This document shows positions 1 through 8,109 of a stretch of DNA of 64,000 nt, piece after piece. The stretch's first letter is position 1, and each line of letters begins with the position of its first letter. This DNA comes from Devosia sp. LC5. GTDB lineage: Bacteria; Pseudomonadota; Alphaproteobacteria; Rhizobiales; Devosiaceae. A program made the position numbers and the translations under genes. Under the pieces are notes generated by a model that did not search any database, was not told the DNA's origin, and worked only from the letters and a program-made list of their open reading frames with translations. The stretch spans positions 186,001 to 250,000 of the forward strand of contig NZ_JNNO01000023.1 of assembly GCF_000735585.1 (NCBI RefSeq), in the 5' to 3' direction.

Positions 1-1
1 T

Positions 2-2227
2 GCCGTGGAGACCATTGATGGCCCGTTGCTGGTGCTCGCCGGCGCCGGCACCGGCAAAACGCGCGTGCTGACAACGCGCATTGCCCACATCATCAATACC
101 AATCGTGCCTGGCCCTCCCAGATTCTGTCGGTGACCTTCACCAACAAGGCCGCCCGCGAGATGAAGGAGCGGATCGAGAAACTTGTCCCCCGGCTCGAGG
201 CAATGCCCTGGATGGGCACATTCCACTCCATCGGCGCCCGTATCCTGCGCCAGCATGCTGGCCTCGTGGGTCTGACCAGCACCTTCACCATCCTCGATAC
301 GGACGATCAGATCCGGCTCATCAAACAGTTGCTTGATGTGGAGAATATCGACGAGAAGCGTTGGCCCGCCAAGCAATTCGCCGGCATGATGGATGCCTGG
401 AAGAACAAGGGCCTGTTGCCCAAGGATGTTTCGCCGGCCGACAGCGGCGGCTATGCCAATGGTCGCGGCGCCAAGCTCTATGCCGATTACCAGGCGCGGC
501 TGAAGGTGCTCAACGCCGCCGATTTCGGCGACCTGCTGCTCGAATGCATTCGCCTGTTCAAGGAACACCCCGACGTCCTGGCCGAATATCACCGCAAATT
601 CAAATACATGCTGGTAGACGAATACCAGGACAGCAATGTCGCCCAATATCTCTGGCTGCGGCTTCTCGCGCAGGGCAAACCGGCCAGCGAGGCCAATATC
701 TGCGTGGTCGGCGACGACGACCAATCCATCTATGGCTGGCGCGGCGCCGAGGTCGACAATATCCTGCGCTTCGAAAAGGACTTTCCCGGCGCCAAGGTGA
801 TCAAGCTCGAGCGCAATTACCGCTCGACCTCCAACATCCTCAAGGCCGCCTCCAATCTCATCGCCTTCAATGAAAGCCGCCTCGGAAAAACGCTGCAGAC
901 CGATGTTGGTGAAAAGGGCGAGCTGGTTTCTGTCACCCAATTGTGGGATTCCGAGGAGGAAGCCCGCACCGTCGGCGAGGAGATCGAGCAATATCAACGG
1001 GCGGGTGAAGCGCTCAATTCCATGGCTATCCTGGTCCGCGCCTCCTTCCAGATGCGCGAATTCGAAGAGCGCTTCATCACGCTGGGGCTGAATTACCGCG
1101 TCATCGGCGGCCCGCGCTTTTACGAGCGCAAGGAAATCCGCGATGCCATCGCCTATCTGCGCCTTGTCGCCCAGCCGGCCGACGATCTGGCGCTAGACCG
1201 CATCATCAACACCCCTAAGCGCGGCCTCGGCGATTCTACGGTTCAACTGCTGCACAGTGCCGCCCGCGCGGCCAATGTCCCCCTGCTTTCAGCCATCCGC
1301 ATGCTGGTCGATACCGAGGAACTCAAGCCCAAGCAGCGCACGACCTTGCGCAGCCTGGTGTCCCAGTTCGACGACTGGACGTTCCACGCCCAGACCATCA
1401 AGCCGTTCGAGCTGGTCGAACGGATCCTCGAGGAGAGCGGCTATACCGACATGCTCAGCGCCGACAAGTCGGTGGAGTCCGAGGGCCGCAAGGAAAACCT
1501 CAAGGAACTGAGCCGCTCGATGGAAGAGTTCGACACCCTCGGCGGCTTTCTCGAACACATCGCCCTGGTGATGGACCGCGACAGCACCGAGGCGAGCGAT
1601 GCCGTCACCATCATGACCCTGCACGGGGCCAAGGGTCTGGAATTCAACACCGTTTTCCTGCCCGGCTGGGAGGAAGGCACCTTCCCCAGCCAGCGCTCGA
1701 TGGATGAAAGCGGCCGCGCCGGGCTCGAAGAAGAGCGGCGCCTCGCCTATGTCGGCATCACCCGTGGCCGCAAGCGCGTGCGAATTTCTGCCGCCCAGAA
1801 CCGGCGCATCCATGGCCTGTGGCAATCGGCCATTCCCTCGCGCTTTCTCGATGAATTGCCGGCCGACGCCGTCGAGGTGACCGATACCGGCTCCTCCTAT
1901 GGCGGCTATGGCTATGGCGGGGGCGCCACCAGCCGCTTCAACAAGGCCGACCCGTTCGAAAGCGTCTATGAAACCCCCGGCTGGCAGCGCGCCCGTGCCC
2001 AGCAGGCCAGCCGCAAGGGCAGCGGCCCGATGACGATTGACGGGGACCTGGTCGCCCGCTCGGTCGATCTGGGCAACGACAAATCCGCCTTCAGCTTTGG
2101 CGAACGCGTCTTCCACCTCAAATTCGGCTATGGCGCAATTGCCGGGATCGAGGGCAACAAACTGACCATCGACTTCGAGCAAACCGGCCGCAAGAAGGTG
2201 CTGGACAGCTTTATCAGGAAGGGGTGA
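2..2227 (+). CDS. uvrD: UvrD/PcrA/Rep-family superfamily 1 DNA helicase, 5' end outside window
   Basis: ATP-dependent 3'-5' DNA helicase of the UvrD/PcrA group, acting in nucleotide excision and mismatch repair and in clearing blocked forks. The reading frame is open to the left edge and the first visible residues (AVETIDGPLLVLAGAGTGKT) fall in the Q/Walker A region, so only a short N-terminus is missing. Counting from the GTG at base 5, Walker A is at residues 13-19, the DEYQD Walker B box near 205, the QSIYGWRGA motif III near 240, the GLEF motif V near 544 and the GITRGR motif VI near 585. The C-terminus has a Gly/Tyr-rich linker followed by a Tudor-like tail (VFHLKFGYG...), as in PcrA. 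It reads towards the convergent 2253-2630 gene. Confidence 0.93.
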   Translation, partial: AVETIDGPLLVLAGAGTGKTRVLTTRIAHIINTNRAWPSQILSVTFTNKAAREMKERIEKLVPRLEAMPWMGTFHSIGARILRQHAGLVGLTSTFTILDTDDQIRLIKQLLDVENIDEKRWPAKQFAGMMDAWKNKGLLPKDVSPADSGGYANGRGAKLYADYQARLKVLNAADFGDLLLECIRLFKEHPDVLAEYHRKFKYMLVDEYQDSNVAQYLWLRLLAQGKPASEANICVVGDDDQSIYGWRGAEVDNILRFEKDFPGAKVIKLERNYRSTSNILKAASNLIAFNESRLGKTLQTDVGEKGELVSVTQLWDSEEEARTVGEEIEQYQRAGEALNSMAILVRASFQMREFEERFITLGLNYRVIGGPRFYERKEIRDAIAYLRLVAQPADDLALDRIINTPKRGLGDSTVQLLHSAARAANVPLLSAIRMLVDTEELKPKQRTTLRSLVSQFDDWTFHAQTIKPFELVERILEESGYTDMLSADKSVESEGRKENLKELSRSMEEFDTLGGFLEHIALVMDRDSTEASDAVTIMTLHGAKGLEFNTVFLPGWEEGTFPSQRSMDESGRAGLEEERRLAYVGITRGRKRVRISAAQNRRIHGLWQSAIPSRFLDELPADAVEVTDTGSSYGGYGYGGGATSRFNKADPFESVYETPGWQRARAQQASRKGSGPMTIDGDLVARSVDLGNDKSAFSFGERVFHLKFGYGAIAGIEGNKLTIDFEQTGRKKVLDSFIRKG

Positions 2228-2252
2228 GGCCCCGCGCCCCACCCCGCTCTGG

Positions 2253-2630
2253 TTACTCCGCGAACACTTCCTTGGCCGCAAATAGCCCGTTGAGTGCGGC
2301 CGGGAAACCGGCATAGACGGCCATTTGCATGATCGTTTCAACGATCTGGTCGCGGCTCAGGCCGACATTGAGCCCGGCCCGGATATGCACCTTCAATTGC
2401 GGACGCGCATTGCCCATTGCGGTCAGCGCAGCAATGGTCGCGACCTCCCGTGCCCGCAAATCGAGGCCCGGCCGCGAATAGATGTCGCCAAACGGAAACT
2501 CGACAATGTAGCGGGCGAAATCCGGGGCGATATCGGCCAGCGAGGCGATCACGGCTTGGCCGCCCTCGCCATCGATCTCAGCCAGCTTGCGCGTGCCGCG
2601 CTCATAGCGGCTTTCGGATACTTCATTCAT
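2253..2630 (-). CDS. Carboxymuconolactone decarboxylase family protein
   Basis: A 125-residue protein of the carboxymuconolactone decarboxylase (CMD)/AhpD-like fold. Recognisable parts are the ReR-like N-terminus, a central block with LRAREVATIAALTAMG, and a C-terminal block with VGLSRDQIVETIMQMAVYAG followed by PAALNG. The CxxC pair of the peroxidase-active AhpD proteins is absent, so the protein resembles PcaC-like family members more than thiol peroxidases. It starts 21 bases after a MerR regulator gene on the same strand, and the two probably form one transcript. This MerR-CMD pairing suggests the enzyme handles the compound sensed by the regulator; the substrate cannot be read from the sequence. 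Confidence 0.85.
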   Translation of the reverse strand: MNEVSESRYERGTRKLAEIDGEGGQAVIASLADIAPDFARYIVEFPFGDIYSRPGLDLRAREVATIAALTAMGNARPQLKVHIRAGLNVGLSRDQIVETIMQMAVYAGFPAALNGLFAAKEVFAE

Positions 2631-2651
2631 GGCAGTGCCTTTCAGTTCTGA

Positions 2652-2996
2652 TCAATCGTCATAGGAGGCGATCTTGGCACCGAGCACTTCAAGACAGGCG
2701 ATCAGCTCCTCGACATGCTGTCGCACCGCATCGCGATGCTCGCTGAGCAGGGCTTTGCGTTCGGCATTTGAGGATGGCCCGGCGGCACGCAATTCGGCAT
2801 AGCGCAGCATCTGCCGGATCGGCATGCCGGTGGTTTTGAGCCGGCCAAGAAATTCGATCCAGTTGAGCGCCCGCTCGTCATACTGCCGGTGCGTCGCACC
2901 ATTGCGCGGCGCCGGCGGCATCAATCCAATGCGCTCGTAATAGCGGATCGTGTGGGCCGAAAGGCCTGTCCGCTCTGCCAATTCGCTGATCTTCAT
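2652..2996 (-). CDS. MerR-family transcriptional regulator
   Basis: A 114-residue MerR-type activator. The N-terminal winged helix-turn-helix begins with KISELAERTGLSAHTIRYYE and YYERIGLM, the classic MerR signature. The effector region after the dimerisation helix is short and has no metal-binding cysteine cluster, so it more likely senses an organic compound, aldehyde or electrophile than a metal. The start ATG at 2996 is directly preceded by an unusual 19-base-spacer promoter carrying a palindrome (3023-3053), so the gene probably regulates itself and the downstream CMD gene. Confidence 0.9.
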   Translation of the reverse strand: MKISELAERTGLSAHTIRYYERIGLMPPAPRNGATHRQYDERALNWIEFLGRLKTTGMPIRQMLRYAELRAAGPSSNAERKALLSEHRDAVRQHVEELIACLEVLGAKIASYDD

Positions 2997-3022
2997 AGCT
3001 GCCTTCTCGTCTCGATTTACCT

Positions 3023-3053
3023 CTGCTACAACTTCGAGCGCACTCTAAGTCAA
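3023..3053 (-). promoter_or_regulatory. MerR-type promoter with 19-base spacer and operator palindrome
   Basis: Read on the minus strand, a -35-like TTGACT (3048-3053) and a -10-like TAGCAG (3023-3028) are separated by exactly 19 bases, the over-long spacing typical of promoters that MerR activators untwist. An imperfect palindrome, ACTTAGAGTG / CGCTCGAAGT (3031-3050), fills the spacer. It lies 27 bases before the MerR start codon. The divergent YbjQ gene starts 15 bases from its other end, so the site could also affect that gene. Confidence 0.6.
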
Positions 3054-3068
3054 TAGGTAAACCGAGCG

Positions 3069-3386
3069 ATGATCGTCAGCACCACACCCACTCTGGAAGG
3101 CCGCCAGATCAGCGAATATCTGGGTATCGTTACCGGCGAGGTCATTGTCGGCGCCAATATTTTCAAGGACCTGTTCGCCGGTATTCGCGATATCGTGGGC
3201 GGCCGCGCGGGCGCTTATGAATCAACGCTGCGCGATGCCCGCCGTGAAGCGTTCAGCGAATTGGAAGCCGAAGCCAGGCGGCTGGGCGCCGATGCCGTGG
3301 TGGGTGTCGACATCGATTACGAAGTCGTCGGCCAGGGCGGCTCCATGCTGATGGTGTCGGTTTCCGGCACCGCTGTCAGGCTCTAG
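3069..3386 (+). CDS. YbjQ/UPF0145 family heavy-metal-binding domain protein
   Basis: A 105-residue protein of the YbjQ (UPF0145) family, which forms ring-shaped oligomers; a cellular role is not established. Family features visible are the N-terminal [20 protein letters not shown], the middle [24 protein letters not shown], and the [17 protein letters not shown] block. The length is normal. The gene is divergent from the MerR/CMD pair, and its stop codon overlaps the stop of the convergent 3383-3673 gene by four bases. Confidence 0.88.
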   Translation: MIVSTTPTLEGRQISEYLGIVTGEVIVGANIFKDLFAGIRDIVGGRAGAYESTLRDARREAFSELEAEARRLGADAVVGVDIDYEVVGQGGSMLMVSVSGTAVRL

Positions 3387-3673
3387 AATCCGATCCCGCC
3401 CAACGGTTCGGTTTCGAAATACTCCCCGAAACCGGCAATGATCGGCTTGGCCCTGGCAATGGTCGCTTGCACATGCGGCAGTTGCAGCGAGGCGGCGTGG
3501 CTTTCCTTGCTGTCCCACACTTCGGTGATCCAGATGCCGTCCTCGCTCGCCGGATCGCGGGCGATCACATAGCTGATGCAGCCGGGCATGGCGCCATTGC
3601 CCTCCAGCATGATGGCCAGCAATTCCTCGCGCCTGCCCGGCGATGCCAGCATTTTGCCGATCAGGCCATACAT
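3383..3673 (-). CDS. Antibiotic biosynthesis monooxygenase (ABM) fold protein, YgiN-like
   Basis: A 96-residue protein with the dimeric alpha+beta ABM fold used by quinol monooxygenase YgiN and similar small enzymes. Seen in the sequence are an N-terminal strand (YGLIGKM), a helix with [10 protein letters not shown], the [12 protein letters not shown] strand, the [15 protein letters not shown] segment and the [13 protein letters not shown] helix. The fold does not fix the substrate. It lies downstream of the broken 3687-3985 gene on the same strand. Confidence 0.8.
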   Translation of the reverse strand: MYGLIGKMLASPGRREELLAIMLEGNGAMPGCISYVIARDPASEDGIWITEVWDSKESHAASLQLPHVQATIARAKPIIAGFGEYFETEPLGGIGF

Positions 3674-3686
3674 TGCACTTCTCCCC

Positions 3687-3985
3687 CTAAGGCTTGATCA
3701 GGCCGCCGCTATAACGCAGCCCGTAAGCCTTTGTTCCAGCGCAATAAATGGCCTCCTCGCCGGAGAACAGACCGACTGCGCCTTCGGACTTATCCACGTG
3801 TTCCCCGTGAGGCCCGCCCCCCAGAAATCGGTGCCACCAAAATAGCTGTCGCGATAGCGCCACGGCCCTTGCGACCATACCAAATCATGCGAGCCCTCTC
3901 GGCTCGACGCGGATTTTTCGCCTCCGCCGACATAACAGGCTTGTTTTGCAGCCACTATGGCGGCGTTGAGCGCAATCAAATCCAT
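3687..3985 (-). pseudogene. DUF5680-like gene, apparently frameshifted
   Basis: Translation from ATG 3985, which has a good Shine-Dalgarno site (GGAGG eight bases upstream), gives MDLIALNAAIVAAKQACYVG and then a YRDSYFGGTDF motif that resembles the DUF5680 family. After that point the frame runs into unrelated sequence. A second frame on the same strand continues with GEEAIYCAGTKAYGLRYSGG, which looks like the family's C-terminal strand motif, and stops at 3687. The frames join at a run of six C (3817-3822; six G on the coding strand), where one missing base would restore a single product of about 99 residues. A sequencing error, a recent mutation or a slippery phase-variable tract are all possible. 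The family assignment is tentative. Confidence 0.42.
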
Positions 3986-4088
3986 TTTTCTGCCTCCGAA
4001 CAAACCATGAACGAACGCTTGGTATTCGTCAAGGAAATCGTGGCGCATTGACTTGTTTGGAGCGCTGCCGCAACAAGGGGCCGATCAA

Positions 4089-4973
4089 ATGAAAGCCCTG
4101 CCCATGTCCGTTGACCAGCTCTCCGCCCCGCTCACCAAGGAACAGGCCTATGCCCTGGTCGATGCCGTGATGGAGCGGGACGATCTGGCGCTGACCGCCT
4201 CGGCGCATGAGAATGAAGAGACGGGCGAATGGTTCTTCGAGGCTACGTGCGATAGTCCGCCCGATCTTGAATCATTTTCTGAACTTGCCCGGCAAACCCT
4301 TGGCGGCGCTGTCGATTTTTCCGTTTCGCCAATTGATCCGCAGATCAATTGGGTGGCCAAATCGCTGGAAGGTCTGGCCCCGGTGATTGCGGGCGGCTTC
4401 TATGTTTATGGCAGCCACGAAACCGGCCCCATTCCGGGCGGGCTGACGCCAATGCGGATCGATGCGGCGCAGGCTTTTGGCACGGGACACCATGAGACGA
4501 CCACGGGATGCCTCGAAGCCATCGACAAGGTGCTCAAGCGCCGCCGCCCGCGGGTTTTGCTCGACGTGGGGACCGGTACGGGTGTGCTGGCAATTGCCTT
4601 GGCCAAGCGGCTGCGGCTGCCGGTCATTGCCAGCGATATCGACCCTATTGCGGTGAAGACGACCATTGAAAATGCTCAACAAAATGGCGTCGGCAAGTTC
4701 ATTATCGGCATCGAGGCGACGGGGCTGACCAATCCGACCATTGCGGGCAATGCGCCCTATGACCTGATCGTCGCCAATATCCTGGCTGGGCCTTTGACGG
4801 CGCTGGCGCCGGCCATGGGGCGGGTGGCCGGGCGGGGTGCGACCATCATCCTGTCAGGCATTTTGCAGCACCAGGCGCGGGGCGTGATCAATGCCTATCA
4901 GCGCCAGGGCATGATCCTGATCGAAAAGCTGCAGCGCAAGGATTGGACCACGTTGATCCTGGAAATGCGGTGA
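4089..4973 (+). CDS. prmA: Ribosomal protein L11 methyltransferase PrmA
   Basis: S-adenosylmethionine-dependent methyltransferase that trimethylates ribosomal protein L11. The N-terminal substrate-recognition domain (about 1-115) is followed by a Rossmann methyltransferase domain. Family marks are AFGTGHHETTTGCL, the SAM-binding LLDVGTGTGVLAIA near residue 158, the acidic VIASDIDPIAV strand and the NPPY-like motif seen here as IVANIL. ATG 4089 follows an AAGGGG element and fits the family better than an in-frame TTG at 4053, which would add 12 residues. The length, 294 residues, is normal. It is divergent from the broken 3687-3985 gene. Confidence 0.93.
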   Translation: MKALPMSVDQLSAPLTKEQAYALVDAVMERDDLALTASAHENEETGEWFFEATCDSPPDLESFSELARQTLGGAVDFSVSPIDPQINWVAKSLEGLAPVIAGGFYVYGSHETGPIPGGLTPMRIDAAQAFGTGHHETTTGCLEAIDKVLKRRRPRVLLDVGTGTGVLAIALAKRLRLPVIASDIDPIAVKTTIENAQQNGVGKFIIGIEATGLTNPTIAGNAPYDLIVANILAGPLTALAPAMGRVAGRGATIILSGILQHQARGVINAYQRQGMILIEKLQRKDWTTLILEMR

Positions 4974-5082
4974 ATAGCTTCACATTCGATCCCGGGGCGC
5001 CCTGGCCGGCTTTGAGCTAGCAATCGGCTAGCATAGGCGGTCACCTTTTGGCCCGGTGCGGGCAGAGCGATCATCCTGCCCG

Positions 5083-5116
5083 GAAAAGCAAAATCCCCGA
5101 ACTCGCGTCCGGGGAT
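5083..5116 (-). terminator. Rho-independent terminator of the 43-residue gene
   Basis: On the minus strand, ATCCCCG (5110-5116) pairs with CGGGGAT (5093-5099) around a 10-base loop and is followed by TTTTGCTTTT. It lies 34 bases after the stop codon of the small 5150-5281 gene and shows that the gene is a transcription unit of its own. Confidence 0.7.
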
Positions 5117-5149
5117 CGATCAGATCGTCAGCAGTAAACTGCAGCGGCC

Positions 5150-5281
5150 TTACGGGCGCTTGGTGAATGCGCCGATCAGCTGGTGCTGCATGCGATAGCT
5201 GACCTGACGGCTCGACTCGCGGCCACGGGCGTCGATAACGGCTCCCAGTGCCTTGCGGAAATCGTTCTTGCTCTCGGTCAT
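5150..5281 (-). CDS. Small basic protein of 43 residues, unknown function
   Basis: A short reading frame encoding MTESKNDFRKALGAVIDARG, then a basic stretch with RESSRQVSYRM and an end of AFTKRP. It has a Shine-Dalgarno GGAG six bases before the ATG and a terminator hairpin just after the stop, which together support a real gene. The product is basic, has no cysteine or membrane segment, and could bind nucleic acid or a protein partner. I do not recognise the family. Confidence 0.65.
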   Translation of the reverse strand: MTESKNDFRKALGAVIDARGRESSRQVSYRMQHQLIGAFTKRP

Positions 5282-5582
5282 CTCAGTCTCCATGCATGTC
5301 GATGATCTATTGCCATCGACAGCAGGATATCTAGTCCCTCCCCTTGGCTTTGGTTAGGGGGCAAACGGCAAGCCAGCCATGTCAGTTTCGCAAGCCCCGT
5401 TACTGCCACGTTAATTTGCCGTTCAGACTTCGCAGCGCGCCGGCCTCTGGCCGAGCCGGCAATTTGAAAAATCAAATCGTCGGCTCGGTTTCTTGTTGTC
5501 GCAAGGTTTTACGCGAAAAGCCGGTTCCCACCTTTTCGCACCTTGCTTTAAGGTGTCGCATGAGCCGAACAGGAACGACGCC
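5282..5582. other. Intergenic region of about 300 bases with two inverted repeats
   Basis: No credible gene is visible. The region must hold the promoters of the divergent small protein gene and the aminopeptidase gene. It contains a hairpin with CGAGCCG (5452-5458) / CGGCTCG (5481-5487) plus inner TTTGA/TCAAA pairing, and a second inverted repeat directly before the aminopeptidase gene (5501-5546). Confidence 0.6.
5501..5546. repeat. Intergenic inverted repeat upstream of the aminopeptidase gene
   Basis: GCAAGGTTTTACGCGAAAAG (5501-5520) is inverted, with a five-base bulge, as CTTTTCGCACCTTGC (5532-5546). The arrangement resembles the short palindromic elements scattered through Hyphomicrobiales genomes. 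It ends 36 bases before the start codon and could form an mRNA leader hairpin. Confidence 0.5.
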
Positions 5583-7403
5583 ATGACAGACCAGACTTTT
5601 CCGCCAGCCATCTTCCAGAGCTTTGAGGAAAAGGCCGATCCCAAAAATGTCGCGCCCCGCCTGAAGGCCTTGCGGGCGGCCATGGCCAAGGCAGGGGTGG
5701 ACGGGTTCCTGGTGCCACGGGCCGATGCCCATCGCGGCGAATCGGTTCCGGCCAGCGAAGCGCGGCTGGCCTATCTCACCGGCTTCACCGGCTCGGCCGG
5801 TATCGCCATGGTGGGTAAGAAGAAAGCGGGGCTGTTCATCGATAGCCGCTATACCTTGCAGGCGCCGGCGCAGACCGACACGGCCAAGGTGAGCGTGCAT
5901 GAAGTGCTGCAAGGGGGGCTGCCGGTCGAGATCGGCGATTATGTGCCCAAGGGCGGCACCATTCGCTACGATCCCTGGCTGCATACGCCCGCCGAAATCC
6001 GCGACCTGCAGGCCAAGCTGGGCAAGCGCGCCAAGCTGATGCCCGGCCCCAATCTGATCGACGCGATCTGGAAGGACCGGCCTGGCGCGCCGGTCAGCCC
6101 GATCGAAGTGCTCGGCCATAACCGCGCCGGCAAGACGGCGGCGGACAAGATTGCCGATATTCAGGCGAGCCTGGCCCAGGACCGGGCCGATGCCGCTGTG
6201 CTGACACTGCCGGAATCGATCTGCTGGCTGCTCAACATTCGCGGGCGCGACGTGCCCAACACACCCTTCGTGCTAGGCTTTGCATTGGTGCCACGCAAGG
6301 GCGAGCCCTCGCTCTATCTCGACCCGGCCAAGATCACGCCGGAGCTGACCAGGGCTCTCGATGGCGTCGCCAAGGTGGTGAGCAGCAAGAACCTGCCCAC
6401 GGCGCTCGCCAAGCTGGGCAAGGACAAGAAGACGGTGCTGATCGATCCGGCGACGGCGCCAGAGGCCATTGCCGCGACGCTCAAGAGTGCAGGCGCCGCG
6501 CTGATCGAGAAACGCGATCCGGTACTGCTGCCCAAATCGCGCAAGAATGAAGCTGAACTGGCAGGGATGCGCGAGGCGCACAAGCTGGATGGCGTGGCTC
6601 TGGCCAAGTTTCTCGCCTGGTTCGACGACAAGGCGCCATCGGGCGAGTTGACCGAAATCGGCATCGTCACGGCACTCGAAGCCTTCCGCCGCGAGGACGA
6701 GACTTGCGTGGATGCCAGTTTCGACACCATTTCGGGCGCGGGCGGCAATGGCGCGATCGTGCATTACCGGGTGACCGACAAGACCGATCGGGTGCTCAAG
6801 CCGGGCGAATTGATGCTGGTGGATAGCGGGGCGCAATATCTGTCGGGCACCACCGACATTACCCGGACGATGGCGACCGGCCCGGCGACCGACGAGCAGC
6901 GCGACCGCTTCACCCGCGTACTCAAGGGCATGATCGCCATTTCCATGGCGCGCTTTCCCAAGGGCACCTCGGGCGCCCAGCTCGATGTGCTGGCGCGGCA
7001 ATTCCTGTGGCAGGATGGGGTGACCTATAATCACGGCACCGGACACGGCGTGGGGGCATATCTGGGCGTGCATGAAGGCCCGATCGGGATTTCGCCGCGC
7101 TATACGCTGCCGCTCGAGGTGGGGAATGTGATCTCCAATGAGCCGGGCTATTACAAGACCGGCGAATACGGCATCCGCATCGAAAACCTGATCGTGGTAG
7201 TGGAGAGCCCCAAGACGGGGTTCCTGGAATTCGAGACGCTGACGCTGGCGCCGATCGACAGGCGGTTGATGGATGTTGGGATGCTGACCGCGGGTGAGCG
7301 GGACTGGCTCAATGGCTATCACCAGCGGGTTTGGGCGGAGATTGGTCCAGTGGTGACGGGCGCGGTGAAGGATTGGTTGAAGGCGGCGACGGCGGCGATT
7401 TGA
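5583..7403 (+). CDS. pepP: M24B family Xaa-Pro aminopeptidase (aminopeptidase P)
   Basis: Cytoplasmic dinuclear-metal peptidase removing N-terminal residues that precede proline. The protein has 606 residues and three parts, as in the long aminopeptidase P1 type: two creatinase-N-like domains (about 1-320) and a C-terminal pita-bread catalytic domain. Metal ligands are visible in VDSGAQYLSGTTDITRT (two Asp), HGTGHGVG (His), SNEPGYY (Glu) and GIRIENL (Glu). ATG 5583 is preceded by AGGA nine bases upstream. The gene stands alone, with repeat-bearing spacers on both sides. Confidence 0.92.
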   Translation: MTDQTFPPAIFQSFEEKADPKNVAPRLKALRAAMAKAGVDGFLVPRADAHRGESVPASEARLAYLTGFTGSAGIAMVGKKKAGLFIDSRYTLQAPAQTDTAKVSVHEVLQGGLPVEIGDYVPKGGTIRYDPWLHTPAEIRDLQAKLGKRAKLMPGPNLIDAIWKDRPGAPVSPIEVLGHNRAGKTAADKIADIQASLAQDRADAAVLTLPESICWLLNIRGRDVPNTPFVLGFALVPRKGEPSLYLDPAKITPELTRALDGVAKVVSSKNLPTALAKLGKDKKTVLIDPATAPEAIAATLKSAGAALIEKRDPVLLPKSRKNEAELAGMREAHKLDGVALAKFLAWFDDKAPSGELTEIGIVTALEAFRREDETCVDASFDTISGAGGNGAIVHYRVTDKTDRVLKPGELMLVDSGAQYLSGTTDITRTMATGPATDEQRDRFTRVLKGMIAISMARFPKGTSGAQLDVLARQFLWQDGVTYNHGTGHGVGAYLGVHEGPIGISPRYTLPLEVGNVISNEPGYYKTGEYGIRIENLIVVVESPKTGFLEFETLTLAPIDRRLMDVGMLTAGERDWLNGYHQRVWAEIGPVVTGAVKDWLKAATAAI

Positions 7404-7487
7404 GGGGGCTATCGGGATAGGCTATCCAGCGCTGGATGTGTGGATAGGGGTGGATTGGCACAAAATCACTGCATAACCACCGCTTTC

Positions 7488-7573
7488 TCCCTCGGGCTTG
7501 ACCCGAGGGCCTACCGGGGTTCCACCCGGGCGCCTGGCTTGCGGCGAGTGGCCCTCGGGTCAAGCCCGAGGGA
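7488..7573. repeat. Perfect 23-base inverted repeat downstream of the aminopeptidase gene
   Basis: TCCCTCGGG-CTTGA-CCCGAGGGC (7488-7510) is repeated exactly in inverse at 7551-7573. Each arm is itself a hairpin, so the element can fold as two small stems or one long one. It lies between two convergent genes and may serve as a bidirectional transcription end or be a miniature repetitive element. Confidence 0.7.
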
Positions 7574-7621
7574 GATGCGGTGGGGAGGCGAGCTCACCAT
7601 GAGGTCTTCTATTGTCGCCAG

Positions 7622-8089
7622 CTAATTAGCGATGCTAGCGGCGCCGGCGAAGATTTCGCTGAGGCGATATTGGTTTTCCGGATTGGTGGAGACCACGTCA
7701 TCGATCCGCCAGCCGCCGTCTTCGAAGACCAGGTCATAGGTCAGGTGGCGTGCCGCGCCGAAATTACGGAAATCGACATCGACAATGGCCGTGTCGCCAT
7801 CGATCTGCGGCTCGCCGATGACGAAATCGGTCAATTCGTAATCCTGCCCGTCGATATAGGGATCAAAGCTCAACGCGCCCATTTCGCCCGCCGGGGTGGA
7901 ATCCGCATCGGCATCGTAGAGCGCCTGCAGGGCGGCGGAGCGGAACGGGCTCTCGTCCTCGTAGAATTCGCCCGAGACATAGGGCTCGTAGAAAGCCTCG
8001 AGCAGATCCTGCGGCGTATCATAGGCCTGGGCATTGGCCAGGCCCGTCAGGGCAAGGAACAGGCTCGCGGCCAGGGGGACGAGGCGCAT
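7622..8089 (-). CDS. Secreted DUF3828-like protein
   Basis: A 155-residue exported protein. Residues 1-21 (MRLVPLAASLFLALTGLANA) are a typical Sec signal peptide. The mature part resembles the DUF3828 fold, with an N-terminal LLEAFYEPYVSGEF helix and C-terminal strands (DTAIVDVDFRNFG, LTYDLVFEDGGWRIDDVVS). ATG 8089 is chosen because it opens the signal peptide and has a GGAGA box just upstream. The gene follows the 427-residue secreted protein gene by 20 bases and is probably co-transcribed with it. Function is unknown. Confidence 0.7.
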   Translation of the reverse strand: MRLVPLAASLFLALTGLANAQAYDTPQDLLEAFYEPYVSGEFYEDESPFRSAALQALYDADADSTPAGEMGALSFDPYIDGQDYELTDFVIGEPQIDGDTAIVDVDFRNFGAARHLTYDLVFEDGGWRIDDVVSTNPENQYRLSEIFAGAASIAN

Positions 8090-8109
8090 GATGGTCTCCA
8101 CAATTAGGC

